Below are positions 1 to 8,388 of a DNA stretch of 64,000 nt, in pieces (position 1 is the first letter of the stretch; every line of letters starts with the position of its first letter). The notes below the pieces were generated by a model. That model was not told the DNA's origin, did no database searches, and was given only the letters and a program-made list of their open reading frames with translations. The DNA is taken from NCBI RefSeq assembly GCF_013260645.1, contig NZ_CP053921.1, positions 2,343,289 through 2,407,288 on the forward strand, written 5' to 3'. The position numbers were made by a program, and so were the translations under genes. This DNA is from Erythrobacter mangrovi (GTDB lineage Bacteria > Pseudomonadota > Alphaproteobacteria > Sphingomonadales > Sphingomonadaceae).

Positions 1-265
1 GCCGATCATCGTCGATTCCCTGCGCTGCAATCACCCTCGCGCGCTCCACCGCATCTTCGAGCAAGGCATCGTAGAGCCCGCCCTTGCTGCCGAAGTGGTA
101 GGCCACCAACGCCTGGTTGCAATCGGCGGCCTCCGCGATGTCGCGAACCCCGGTCTGGGCATAGCCGCGCGTGGCGAACAGCTGCGCGCCCGCCCCCATG
201 ATCGCAGCACGCGTGTCGAGTGTGCGTTGCTGGGTTTTCTTGGACTGGGTCCTGCGCGTAGCCAT
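1..265 (-). CDS. TetR/AcrR family transcriptional regulator (3' truncated by window edge)
   Basis: The first 88 codons of a TetR-type repressor are visible; the ligand-binding part lies beyond the left edge. The N-terminal DNA-binding domain is clear: helix 1 with 'AQLFATRGYAQTGVRDIAEA', then the recognition segment 'NQALVAYHFGSKGGLYDALL', the usual YHFxSKxxL signature of the family. The ATG at 263-265 follows a weak ribosome site, and an Arg/Lys/Gln-rich leader (residues 4-15) precedes the domain. It is the last gene of a minus-strand run, 41 nt after the NHL lipoprotein. No ligand can be inferred. Confidence 0.85.
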   Translation of the reverse strand, partial: MATRRTQSKKTQQRTLDTRAAIMGAGAQLFATRGYAQTGVRDIAEAADCNQALVAYHFGSKGGLYDALLEDAVERARVIAAQGIDDDR

Positions 266-306
266 GCGCGCGAGCGTAGCAGCGCCGCGCAGGACGCAAC
301 AGCCCG

Positions 307-1266
307 CTAGCGTGTTGGGGGAATGCTGAAACGCACGACACGCCTGCCCGGCACATCGGTGAGGTAGACCTTGCCGTCGGGGCCGATCGCGAGGTCATGG
401 CCGAGGCTGACACCATTGCCCGGAAGCCCGACGTCGAAGGATCGCTCGATGCTCCCGTCGACAGCATAGATGCGCACGATCGCGCCGTTGAGGTCAGCCC
501 CATCGCGGCCTTCGACCGCCAGCAGGCGCCCGTTGCCAAGCGGCTTGAGACTATAGGTGTGATTGCCCGCTGGCGAGACGCGGCTCTCGACCAGCTCGCG
601 GTCGAGCGAATAGATTTGGATCCGCCCATTCTCTCGGTCGGCGACGTAGATGCGGTTCTCATCCACCGCAATGGCGTGGGCGACGTTGAAGTCGCCCCAA
701 TCCCTGATGAAGTGCCCTTCGCGATCGAACTCGGCAACGCGCGTGTTCACATAGCCATCGGCCACCAACACCCTATCGCCAAGGAAGGCAACGTCTGCAG
801 GTCGACCGAAATGACTCGCGTCCTGCCTGGTCACCCCGCGCTCGCCAATGGCGAGTTCCTGCTGGCCATCATGGCTGAAGCGGAACACCTGCTCATGCGC
901 GACATCGGTGATCCAGACCTTGTCCTCGGCATCGATCGAAATGCCATGCGGCATGATGAATTGACCCGCACCCCAGCGGTCAATCAGTTCGCCTTCGGGC
1001 GAAAACACGAAAACGGTGGGGTCCGCGATGGGATCGGTCGGGAACGGCTCTTCCCACACACGCCCGGCGCGGTGGAGCACGAAGATGTTGCCAGCACTGT
1101 CGACATCGACCGCGCTGACTTCGCCGAATTTCGCATCCGCGGGGATCGTCGGCCAGCCGGCATCGACCGTGCCCTTGGGAACCTCTTCCCGCGGAGGCAC
1201 AGCTTGGCAGGCAGCGAGACCCAACAACAAGGCAGGGGCCAGGCGCAAACGGACCATCAAGCGCAT
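307..1266 (-). CDS. NHL/beta-propeller repeat lipoprotein (peptidyl-alpha-hydroxyglycine lyase-like)
   Basis: 319 aa with a lipoprotein signal peptide: basic start, hydrophobic stretch and lipobox LAAC with Cys20. The rest is a run of NHL-type blades, seen as repeated 'GNIFVLHRAGRVW', 'DKVWITDVAHEQVFRF', 'NRIYVADRENGRIQIY' and 'GKVYLTDVPGRRVVRF' segments, as in the peptidyl-alpha-hydroxyglycine alpha-amidating lyase-like family. Actual lyase activity is not established. I chose the ATG at 1266 because GGAGGAG lies 8 nt upstream; a GTG at 1275 and an ATG at 1257 are alternatives. The start lies inside the end of the upstream alpha/beta hydrolase gene, so the two are probably translationally coupled. 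Confidence 0.82.
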   Translation of the reverse strand: MRLMVRLRLAPALLLGLAACQAVPPREEVPKGTVDAGWPTIPADAKFGEVSAVDVDSAGNIFVLHRAGRVWEEPFPTDPIADPTVFVFSPEGELIDRWGAGQFIMPHGISIDAEDKVWITDVAHEQVFRFSHDGQQELAIGERGVTRQDASHFGRPADVAFLGDRVLVADGYVNTRVAEFDREGHFIRDWGDFNVAHAIAVDENRIYVADRENGRIQIYSLDRELVESRVSPAGNHTYSLKPLGNGRLLAVEGRDGADLNGAIVRIYAVDGSIERSFDVGLPGNGVSLGHDLAIGPDGKVYLTDVPGRRVVRFSIPPTR

Positions 1267-2021
1267 TCCAGCCACTCCTCCAACAATTCCGCGAAACGCG
1301 ACGGATCGACTTCGGGCAACATGTGATCCGATTGGTCCACAATCTGCAAGCGCGCAGTTGGAACGGCCTTCGCCAAACCGCGTGAAGGCACGGCAAACAC
1401 CGGGCGCGTCTCCGATCCCATCGCCACGGTCAGCGGCAGCACCAGACTTGCCACATCTTCAGCACTGATAGGCGTTGGCGGCTGACCTCCCCCCATCAAC
1501 AATGGCATCATGCCACAGCTGGCAAGATAGATCTCCTGGCGGTCCGAAGCCAGACTGACCCAGCAACCTTCGCCGCCCGAGCTGTCGAACAGCGCAGCCA
1601 CGGCGGCTTCATTGCCGTCCGCCTGTAATGCGGCCGCAATCGGTCCAAATGCCGCACCTGCATCCTCCTCGAATGCCCGCAATTCACCCTGATCGGTGAC
1701 GTAGGTCGGCAATCCGGGCTCGTAGAGATAGAGGCGTGCGAACAGGTCAGGCCGCCGCAGCGCCGCTAGCAAGAGCGGATGGCTGGAATAGGACCATGCA
1801 ACGGCATCCACCGGCGGCGTCATTGCATTATCAACATACGCGACAATGTCGTCCGCATGACGTTCGGTTCCGAAAGCCTCGCCACCCTCAGGCACCTCTT
1901 GCGTCCCGAAGAAGGACAGCGTGATTGCGTGGACACGCTCAGCACAGGGCAGCCGGTCGAGAACCGGCGCCCACTGGCCAGCGTGCCCCGGGGCACCATG
2001 AAGGAGCAAAACCTCCCGCAC
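1257..2021 (-). CDS. alpha/beta hydrolase with unusual nucleophile elbow
   Basis: 254 aa of alpha/beta-hydrolase type. The oxyanion-loop HGAPG is at residues 8-12. The nucleophile elbow reads A-W-S77-Y-S rather than the common G-x-S-x-G, and a C-terminal His233 sits in 'DQSDHMLPEVDP'. A catalytic acid is not obvious from sequence alone. The GTG start is 4 nt after the stop of the saccharopine-dehydrogenase-like gene, and the 3' end overlaps the NHL lipoprotein, so the three form one operon. The substrate is unknown; esterase or haloperoxidase-like families are both possible. Confidence 0.8.
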   Translation of the reverse strand: MREVLLLHGAPGHAGQWAPVLDRLPCAERVHAITLSFFGTQEVPEGGEAFGTERHADDIVAYVDNAMTPPVDAVAWSYSSHPLLLAALRRPDLFARLYLYEPGLPTYVTDQGELRAFEEDAGAAFGPIAAALQADGNEAAVAALFDSSGGEGCWVSLASDRQEIYLASCGMMPLLMGGGQPPTPISAEDVASLVLPLTVAMGSETRPVFAVPSRGLAKAVPTARLQIVDQSDHMLPEVDPSRFAELLEEWLECA

Positions 2022-2025
2022 TGGT

Positions 2026-3237
2026 TCAGAAGTTTACCGGCCCGTCCAGTTCCTCGACCGTCCACGGCAGGCCGTGCTTGTTGAGCATGTCCATGAACGG
2101 ATCGGGATCCATTTCTTCGACGTTGAACACGCCGTCGCCCTTCCACAGGCCCTGCACCACCATGGCGCTGCCGATCATCGCGGGGACGCCGGTGGTATAG
2201 GAAACCGCCTGGTTGCCGGTCTCTTCATAGGCCGCTTCATGCGAACAGATATTCTTGATGTAGAAGGTCTTTTCGCCCGACCCATCGAGCGCTTCGCCGG
2301 TCGCAATGCAGCCGATATTGGTGTTACCCTTGGTCGTCTCGCCCAGCGTTTCGGGCTTGGGTAGTACGGCGGCGAGGAACTGCAGCGGGATGATTTCCTT
2401 GCCCTTGTACTTGATCGGCTCGATCGAGGTCATGCCGACGTTCTGCAGCACGGTGAGGTGCTTGATGTACTCGTCACCGAAGGTCATCCAGAAGCGTGCA
2501 CGCTCCATCTCGGGGTTGAACTTCGCGAGGCTCTCGAGCTCCTCGTGGTACATCATGTACATGTTCTTGGGACCGACGCCCTCGAAGTCGAATTCGACCT
2601 TCCTGGCCATCGCCGGGGTCTCGACGAACTCGCCGTTCTCCCAATGCCGCGCGGGCGCGGTCACTTCGCGAATATTGATCTCGGGGTTGAAGTTGGTGGC
2701 GAAAGCCTGGCCGTGGTCGCCGCCATTGCAATCGAGGATGTCGAGCGTGCGGATGGTCTTCAGCTTGTGCTTCTTGAGCCACATGGTGAAGACGCTGGTG
2801 ACACCCGGGTCGAAGCCCGACCCCAGCAGCGCCATGATGCCCGCTTGCTTGAAACGGTCGTGATAGGCCCACTGCCAGCTATATTCGAACTTGGCCTCGT
2901 CCTTTGGTTCGTAATTGGCAGTGTCGAGGTAATCGACGCCCGCCGCGAGGCAGGCATCCATGATTGGCAGGTCCTGGTATGGCAGCGCAAGGTTCACCAC
3001 CAGGCTGGGCTGGACCTTCTTGATCAGATTGACCATCGCCGGGACTTCCTCGGCGTCGATCTCATAGGTCGCAACGTCGACGCCGGTGCGCTGCTTCACG
3101 CTGGCGGCGATCGTATCGCATTTGGACTTGGTACGGCTGGCAAGGTGGATATCGCTGAAGATATCGGCGTTCATCGCCATCTTGTGCACGCATACCGAAC
3201 TGACGCCGCCGGCACCGATCACGAGGACTGTCGACAT
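2026..3237 (-). CDS. saccharopine dehydrogenase family protein, probable carboxynorspermidine/carboxyspermidine synthase
   Basis: 403 aa, cytoplasmic NADP-dependent reductase. The N-terminal Rossmann motif is GAGGVSS at residues 8-14, and 'LLGSGFDPGVTSVF' matches the conserved central motif of the carboxy(nor)spermidine dehydrogenase branch. Its length also fits that branch. In the known pathway the enzyme condenses aspartate semialdehyde with a diamine or polyamine, and the product is decarboxylated by NspC. No nspC gene is visible here. GGAG lies 8 nt before the ATG. It is the first gene of the minus-strand operon and is divergent from the dehydratase gene. A saccharopine or lysine dehydrogenase role is the main alternative. 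Confidence 0.85.
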   Translation of the reverse strand: MSTVLVIGAGGVSSVCVHKMAMNADIFSDIHLASRTKSKCDTIAASVKQRTGVDVATYEIDAEEVPAMVNLIKKVQPSLVVNLALPYQDLPIMDACLAAGVDYLDTANYEPKDEAKFEYSWQWAYHDRFKQAGIMALLGSGFDPGVTSVFTMWLKKHKLKTIRTLDILDCNGGDHGQAFATNFNPEINIREVTAPARHWENGEFVETPAMARKVEFDFEGVGPKNMYMMYHEELESLAKFNPEMERARFWMTFGDEYIKHLTVLQNVGMTSIEPIKYKGKEIIPLQFLAAVLPKPETLGETTKGNTNIGCIATGEALDGSGEKTFYIKNICSHEAAYEETGNQAVSYTTGVPAMIGSAMVVQGLWKGDGVFNVEEMDPDPFMDMLNKHGLPWTVEELDGPVNF

Positions 3238-3478
3238 AGGGGTTTCTCCGAAATTCGAATCTTGGCAGGTCCCCTAGCGAAATGCGCGAAGGTCGCCAAT
3301 CGATCCGAGAATGCCGTTTCCTAACCAAGCTGCTTGGGGCAAGGACGCGGCATGTGCCCATTGCCGACCACACCCGTAGCAATCGTTCGGCAGCCCGGAC
3401 GCAGCGACCCGATTTCTTTCGGCAGAACCCTGTTCCACCTGTTCCATCCCGCAGGACCCCCCAGAGAGTAATCCAACT

Positions 3479-4432
3479 ATGATCCAACAACGCATGCCTA
3501 CCCGTGAAGGTGTACTCGAAGCGACAGCCAAGATCGCGGAGGTTGTTCCACCTACTCCACTGCTCCCCATCGAAATCCGTGACGTTAAGTGCTGGGTAAA
3601 GGCCGAGATGTTGCAGCCGGTCGGAGCGTTCAAGGTCCGCGGTGCCTGGCATAGGTTGTCCGCGCTTACCGAAGAGGAGCGCAAGCGTGGCGTGGTCGCC
3701 GCATCCTCGGGCAACCACGCCCAGGGGGTGGCATGGGCAGCCAAGAAGCTAGGCACTCCTGCTGTCATCGTCATGCCGCACAACGCACCGCAGGTTAAGC
3801 TTGACGCGACCCGATCTCACGGCGCCGAAGTGGTGCTTTATCAACGCCCTGGCGAAGATCGCGATGAACTAGCATCAAGGCTCGTCGCAGAGCGCGATGC
3901 GGTGCTGGTCCATGCCTTCAGCGATCCTTGGGTGATCGAAGGTCAAGGCAGCGCGGGCATCGAGGCCGAAGCACAGCTAGGCCGCACCCCCACGCGCTTC
4001 ATCGTCTGCTGCGGCGGCGGAGGGCTCACTGCAGGTCTCTCGCTTGCCTGCCCGGAAAGTGCGATCCACCTTGTCGAGCCGGTTGGCTGGGACATGGTCG
4101 GCCAAGCGTTGGCGACGGGCGAAATCGTACGGGCGGCCGCTGATGCGCCCAAGACCATCTGCGACGCCCTGCAACCTGACGCCACGAAGCCACTCAACCT
4201 TGCCATCTTGAAGGATCGCGCCGAACCCGGCGTGGCCGTGACCGATGACGAGGTTCTTGCCGCACAACGCTTCGCCTTTTCCAAGCTACGGCTGGTGGTC
4301 GAACCGGGTGGCGCAGCGGCGCTGGCGGCGGCGCTGGCGGGCAAGGTACCGTTGGACGAGGGCACCGTGATCATGATGACCGGGGGCAATGTCGACCCGC
4401 GGGCCTATGCCGCGACGATTGCCGACGCCTAG
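3479..4432 (+). CDS. PLP-dependent threonine/serine dehydratase family protein
   Basis: 317 aa fold-type II PLP enzyme. The Schiff-base lysine is Lys52 in 'VGAFKVRGA'. 'SSGNHAQGVAWAAKKLG' is the conserved substrate loop and 'CCGGGGLTAG' the phosphate-binding glycine loop. There is no C-terminal ACT regulatory domain, and the length is that of catabolic or biodegradative dehydratases and serine racemase-like proteins rather than of IlvA. Expected reaction: deamination of L-threonine or L-serine to the 2-oxo acid. Substrate preference (threonine, serine, or hydroxyaspartate) cannot be told. The start could also be the Met at residue 6. Confidence 0.87.
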   Translation: MIQQRMPTREGVLEATAKIAEVVPPTPLLPIEIRDVKCWVKAEMLQPVGAFKVRGAWHRLSALTEEERKRGVVAASSGNHAQGVAWAAKKLGTPAVIVMPHNAPQVKLDATRSHGAEVVLYQRPGEDRDELASRLVAERDAVLVHAFSDPWVIEGQGSAGIEAEAQLGRTPTRFIVCCGGGGLTAGLSLACPESAIHLVEPVGWDMVGQALATGEIVRAAADAPKTICDALQPDATKPLNLAILKDRAEPGVAVTDDEVLAAQRFAFSKLRLVVEPGGAAALAAALAGKVPLDEGTVIMMTGGNVDPRAYAATIADA

Positions 4433-4498
4433 CAAGCATTTGACAATCCCCGGAACCAGCCGCAGTTTCGGCGCAAAGGGTCAACAGGGAGAGACCTC

Positions 4499-4945
4499 AT
4501 GCAAGCCCAGATGCTCGCGCCGGCGGCGGTCCTCGTCGCTTGGTCGCTCGTAATGCTGTTCTGGATGGCCGGGACCCGCCTTCCGGCGATGAAGAAGGCC
4601 GGGATTACCATGGACGGCGAGCCCGGCGGACGTGGACAGGATTTGGAGGGCCGGATCGATTCCAGGGTCAACTGGAAGGCGCATAATTACGCTCACCTGA
4701 TGGAGCAGCCGACGATCTTCTATCCGGCCGTGGTGATCCTCGCACTCATGGGGCCGGCACAGTGGGATGTGCTGCTGGCCTGGACCTATGTCGGACTGCG
4801 CATCGTGCACTCGATTTATCAGGCCACCACCAACAAGGTGAACACGCGCTTCCTGATCTTCCTGTTGGCGACCCTGGTGCTCACCGCGCTCGCCATACGG
4901 GCGGTGATGGTAACCCTCTTTGCTTATCCAGGAGTTCTCGCATGA
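4499..4945 (+). CDS. MAPEG family membrane protein, first of tandem pair
   Basis: 148 aa small integral membrane protein with about four hydrophobic segments. It carries MAPEG-type features: 'RLPAMKKAGI' after the first helix, 'KAHNYAHLMEQPTIFYPAVV' in the second, and 'YVGLRIVHSIYQ' in the third. MAPEG proteins include glutathione-dependent eicosanoid and detoxification enzymes, but the bacterial members are mostly uncharacterised. The ATG follows a GGGAGAGACC ribosome site. Its stop overlaps the start of a second MAPEG gene (ATGA at 4942-4945). Confidence 0.85.
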   Translation: MQAQMLAPAAVLVAWSLVMLFWMAGTRLPAMKKAGITMDGEPGGRGQDLEGRIDSRVNWKAHNYAHLMEQPTIFYPAVVILALMGPAQWDVLLAWTYVGLRIVHSIYQATTNKVNTRFLIFLLATLVLTALAIRAVMVTLFAYPGVLA

Positions 4946-5379
4946 TCGAATCGTCAATCCTCCAGCCGGTCGTCACCCTTGCAGGTTGGACCATGGTCAT
5001 GTGGTGGTGGATGTACATCACCCGCATTCCGGCCATGTCGAAGGCGGGCATCGATGGCGCCAAGATGGTCGGGTCGACCGGCGCGAGTCTGCGGGGACAA
5101 CTGCCCGATTCAGTCAGCTGGAAGGCCGACAATTACAACCACCTGCACGAAGCGCCGACAGTGTTCTACGCAGTCGCGCTGGTGCTCGCGGTGACCGGCC
5201 AGGGCGATGGTCTCAACGCGCTGCTGGCGTGGATCTACGTCGGGTTGCGTATCGTGCATTCACTGGTGCAAGCGACCGCCAACCGCGTGCTCGTGCGTTT
5301 CGTGCTGTTCGCGCTGTCGAGCCTGGTGCTGATGGCCTTGGTGCTGCACGCCGCCATCTTCGTCTTCAACTGGAGCTAA
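4942..5379 (+). CDS. MAPEG family membrane protein, second of tandem pair
   Basis: 145 aa, clearly paralogous to the preceding gene: 'TRIPAMSKAGI', 'WKADNYNHLHEAPTVFYAVA' and 'YVGLRIVHSLVQATANRVLV' align with it position by position. Four hydrophobic segments are predicted. The ATG overlaps the upstream stop by one base pattern (ATGA), so translational coupling is likely. MAPEG enzymes act as trimers, so a hetero-oligomer of the two products is possible, though this is inference. A bidirectional terminator hairpin follows. Confidence 0.85.
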   Translation: MIESSILQPVVTLAGWTMVMWWWMYITRIPAMSKAGIDGAKMVGSTGASLRGQLPDSVSWKADNYNHLHEAPTVFYAVALVLAVTGQGDGLNALLAWIYVGLRIVHSLVQATANRVLVRFVLFALSSLVLMALVLHAAIFVFNWS

Positions 5380-5386
5380 GGCGTTT

Positions 5387-5408
5387 GGCCCCCGCTACGG
5401 CGGGGGCC
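5387..5408. terminator. convergent hairpin terminator between MAPEG pair and trxB
   Basis: A perfect 9-bp GC stem (GGCCCCCGC / GCGGGGGCC) with a 4-nt TACG loop lies in the 37-nt gap between two converging genes. No long T tract follows on either strand, so termination may be weak or factor-assisted. Confidence 0.65.
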
Positions 5409-5416
5409 ACACCAGA

Positions 5417-6382
5417 CTACTCCGCGGCTTCGTGCTCGCGCGTTTCGAGCGTGGCGAGGAAGCGTTCTGCATCGAGCGCGGCCATGCAGCCCGTTCCCGC
5501 AGCGGTGACTGCCTGACGATAGGTGTGATCCATCACGTCGCCTGCGGCAAAGACCCCGGGGATCGCGGTCTTGGGCGTACCGGGCTCGACCACCAGGTAG
5601 CCGCTCGCATCGAGTTCGAGCTTGCCCTTGAACAGTTCGGTCGCGGGTGCGTGACCGATCGCGACAAAGGCGCCGTCGGTCTCGATCGTGCTATCCTCGC
5701 CCGTCACGGTGTCGCGTAGCTTGAGGTGACCGAGCGCGCCGGTCGGACCGGCTTCGAAGCTCTCGACCGCCTTGTTCCACAGGACCCTGATTTTGGGGTT
5801 CTTGAACAGCCGTTCCTGCAGGATGCGTTCCGCACGCAGTTCGTCGCGGCGGTGGATCAGCGTCACGTCGTCCGAATGGTTGGTGAGATAGAGCGCTTCC
5901 TCGACCGCGGTATTGCCGCCGCCGATCACCACGACCTTCTTGCCGCGGTAGAAGAAGCCATCGCAGGTTGCGCAGGCCGAGACGCCCTTGCCGCCCAGTT
6001 CCTGTTCGCCGGGCACACCCAACCACTTCGCCTGCGCCCCGGTGGCGATGACAATGACATCGGCGATATATTCGTCACCGCCGTCACCAACCGCACGGAA
6101 CGGCGAGCGATTGGCAAGATCGACATCGACGATCGTGTCCCACATCATCCGCGTGCCGACATGTTCGGCCTGCTTCTGCATCTGCTCCATCAGCCAGGGG
6201 CCCTGGATGACATCGGCGAATCCGGGGTAGTTCTCGACATCGGTCGTGATGGTCAGCTGGCCACCGGGCTGCAGCCCCTGCACCACGATGGGCTCCATCA
6301 TCGCGCGCGCGCCGTAGATTGCGGCGGAAAAGCCCGCCGGGCCCGAGCCGATAATAAGCATTTTGGTACGATGGGTTGCCAT
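5417..6382 (-). CDS. trxB: thioredoxin-disulfide reductase
   Basis: 321 aa flavoenzyme that reduces thioredoxin with NADPH in the cytoplasm. The FAD-binding motif GSGPAG is at residues 12-17, the redox-active CATC at Cys137-Cys140 ('SACATCDGFFY'), the NADPH motif GGGNTA at 154-159, and the C-terminal FAD motif is 'GVFAAGDVMD'. Length and order fit TrxB. The ATG at 6382 follows AAGGAG; an open frame continues upstream but is low-complexity antisense of the trigger factor tail. It is a single gene between the MAPEG pair and tig. Confidence 0.96.
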   Translation of the reverse strand: MATHRTKMLIIGSGPAGFSAAIYGARAMMEPIVVQGLQPGGQLTITTDVENYPGFADVIQGPWLMEQMQKQAEHVGTRMMWDTIVDVDLANRSPFRAVGDGGDEYIADVIVIATGAQAKWLGVPGEQELGGKGVSACATCDGFFYRGKKVVVIGGGNTAVEEALYLTNHSDDVTLIHRRDELRAERILQERLFKNPKIRVLWNKAVESFEAGPTGALGHLKLRDTVTGEDSTIETDGAFVAIGHAPATELFKGKLELDASGYLVVEPGTPKTAIPGVFAAGDVMDHTYRQAVTAAGTGCMAALDAERFLATLETREHEAAE

Positions 6383-6560
6383 GCGTCGAGTCTCCTTGCG
6401 CCGGGGAAATAGGGTCGGGGGGCGGCGATTGCCAGCCGCATAAAAATCGATTTCAACAATCGACCGGCTCACAACCAGTCCCACAGGTTGCGACCATCTG
6501 CGAAAAGGGGCGACGAACCGAAGTCCGCCGCCCCTTGCGTGTTCCAGTACGGCTTGAAGT

Positions 6561-8090
6561 TTACTTCTTTGCCGCAGCTTTCTTGGCCGGTGCCTTCTTG
6601 GCGGCCGGCTTCTTCTCACCCTCGTCCTTTGCGGCGGCTTTCTTGGCAGGAGCCTTCTTTGCCGCAGGCTTTTCAGCGGCTTCCTTCTTCGCCGAGGCCT
6701 TCTTGGCTGCAGGCTTCTTGGTCGCAGGCTTCTTGGCCGGCTTGGCGTCGACAACCGCATCTTCTTCGGCTTCGATCGCGGCTTCGAGTTCCTCGCGCGT
6801 CACTTCACGGTCGGTGATCTCGGCCTTGTCGAACAGGAAATCGACGACCTTGTCTTCATACAGCGGCGCGCGCAGCTGCGCGGCAGCCATCGGCTCGCTG
6901 CGGACGTAGTCGACGAAACGCTGGCGGTCTTCCGCGCGATATTGCTGGGCAGCCTGCTGGATCAGCATCTGCATTTCATTGGCGGTAACTTCGACGCCAT
7001 TCTTCTGGCCGATTTCCGACAGCAGCAAGCCAAGGCGGACGCGGCGCTCGGCGATGCGACGATAGTCTTCCTTCTCGTCTTCCATTTCCTTGAGCATCGC
7101 AGCCGAATCCTCCGCACGGGCGGCTTCCTGCTGGAGCTGGGCCCAGATCTGGTCGAACTCGGCATCGACCATGCCCTGCGGCACGGCAAAGTCATGACCG
7201 GCAGCGAGCTTGTCGAGCAGCTGGCGCTTCATCTGCGTACGAGTCAGGCCGGCAGTTTCCTGCTCCAGCTGGCCACGCAGCAGTTCCTTGAGCTTGTCGA
7301 GGCTTTCGAGGCCGAGATTCTTGGCGAACTCGTCATCGGCCTTGGTTTCGGTCTCGATCTTCACCTGCTGGACCTTGATCGCGAACTGCGCATCCTTGCC
7401 GGCCAGGTGTTCGGCCGGATAATCGGCCGGGAAAGTCACGGTGATGGTCTTCTCATCGCCGGTCTTCACGCCGGTGAGCTGCTCTTCGAACCCGGGGATG
7501 AACTGGCCCGAACCGATCACCAGCGGGGTGTTTTCGGCCTTGCCGCCTTCGAACTCAACGCCGTCGATGCTTCCGACGAAGTCGATGATCAGCTGGTCGC
7601 CATCCGCGGCCTTCTTCGTCTTCGGCGCGTCCTTATAGCTCTTGTTGCCTTCCGCGATGCGGCTGACCGCTTCCATGACCTGCTCGTCGGTGACGGGCAC
7701 CATCAGGCGTTCAAGCTTGAGGCCTTCGATTTCCGGCGCGTCGACTTCGGGGAGCACTTCGAGCTCGACCGTCAGGCTGGCGTCCTTGCCTTCTTCATAG
7801 CCCTCGCCGAATTCGACCTTGGGCTGCATCGCCGGACGCAGCTTGTTTTCGGCCATCACCTTGTCGACCGATTCGCGGATCATGTCGTTGACCGTCTGCG
7901 CGTGCAGCTGTTCGCCGTGCATCTTGCGCACCAGGTTCGCGGGCACCTTGCCGGGGCGGAAGCCGGGCATCTTTACCTGCGGGGCGATCTTCTTCACTTC
8001 GCTGTCGATGCGCGCGTCGATATCCTTGGCCGCGATGGTGACGGCATAGGCGCGCTTCAGGCCCTCGTTGGCGGTCTCTTTGATCTGCAT
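6561..8090 (-). CDS. tig: trigger factor with long Lys/Ala-rich C-terminal tail
   Basis: 509 aa ribosome-associated chaperone and peptidyl-prolyl isomerase. The N-terminal ribosome-binding domain contains 'MPGFRPGKVP'. The FKBP-like domain has 'LIIDFVGSIDGVEFEGGKAE' and 'IPGFEEQLTGVKTGDEKTI'. A long helical C-terminal chaperone domain follows. Residues from about 451 to 509 are an added tail of repeated AKK/PAAKK/APAKK units resembling histone H1 or DNA-binding tails; ordinary trigger factors end near 430-450 aa. The ATG at 8090 is chosen because the upstream frame runs into the tRNA-Leu. The clpP and clpX neighbours seen in many bacteria are absent here. Confidence 0.95.
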   Translation of the reverse strand: MQIKETANEGLKRAYAVTIAAKDIDARIDSEVKKIAPQVKMPGFRPGKVPANLVRKMHGEQLHAQTVNDMIRESVDKVMAENKLRPAMQPKVEFGEGYEEGKDASLTVELEVLPEVDAPEIEGLKLERLMVPVTDEQVMEAVSRIAEGNKSYKDAPKTKKAADGDQLIIDFVGSIDGVEFEGGKAENTPLVIGSGQFIPGFEEQLTGVKTGDEKTITVTFPADYPAEHLAGKDAQFAIKVQQVKIETETKADDEFAKNLGLESLDKLKELLRGQLEQETAGLTRTQMKRQLLDKLAAGHDFAVPQGMVDAEFDQIWAQLQQEAARAEDSAAMLKEMEDEKEDYRRIAERRVRLGLLLSEIGQKNGVEVTANEMQMLIQQAAQQYRAEDRQRFVDYVRSEPMAAAQLRAPLYEDKVVDFLFDKAEITDREVTREELEAAIEAEEDAVVDAKPAKKPATKKPAAKKASAKKEAAEKPAAKKAPAKKAAAKDEGEKKPAAKKAPAKKAAAKK

Positions 8091-8153
8091 TGGTTGAAAC
8101 TCGTGACTTTCCAAAAGCGATAATGGCGAGGGTTCCGCTTGCAGCGGCGGCAC

Positions 8154-8238
8154 TGGTGCGGGCGAAGGGACTCGAACCCCCACATCTTTCGATACTGGTA
8201 CCTAAAACCAGCGCGTCTACCAGTTCCGCCACGCCCGC
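8154..8238 (-). tRNA. tRNA-Leu (anticodon UAG), CCA encoded
   Basis: Read on the minus strand: acceptor arm GCGGGCG / CGCCCGC with discriminator A and encoded CCA (8154-8156). The anticodon stem CTGGT/ACCAG closes a TTTAGGT loop with anticodon TAG. A class-II variable arm precedes the T arm with GGTTCGAGTCC. Length is 85 nt including CCA. It sits just upstream of tig on the same strand. Confidence 0.95.
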
Positions 8239-8388
8239 AAACCCGAGTGAAGCTGCGCGAGAGGAGCCAGTCCTTCGCGTGTAGGCGCGTGCCTCTAGTA
8301 GGATGCGACGGATAGCGCAAGCGCGGCGGCGGTCCGCACGCCCAATTGATCTTGCCGCGCGGCGCGGCGCGGATTAGGGGCGCGGTCC

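Noticed and set aside
397..1326. 309-codon frame opposite the NHL lipoprotein
   Set aside because: The lipoprotein has a lipobox and blade repeats. The antisense frame shows neither.
6942..8123. 393-codon frame antisense to trigger factor
   Set aside because: Trigger factor is well supported; the antisense frame has no domain or ribosome site.
8090..8183. N-terminal extension of trigger factor reading into the tRNA-Leu
   Set aside because: The extension translates the tRNA 3' end and is not homologous to trigger factor; the start MQIKE is the expected one.
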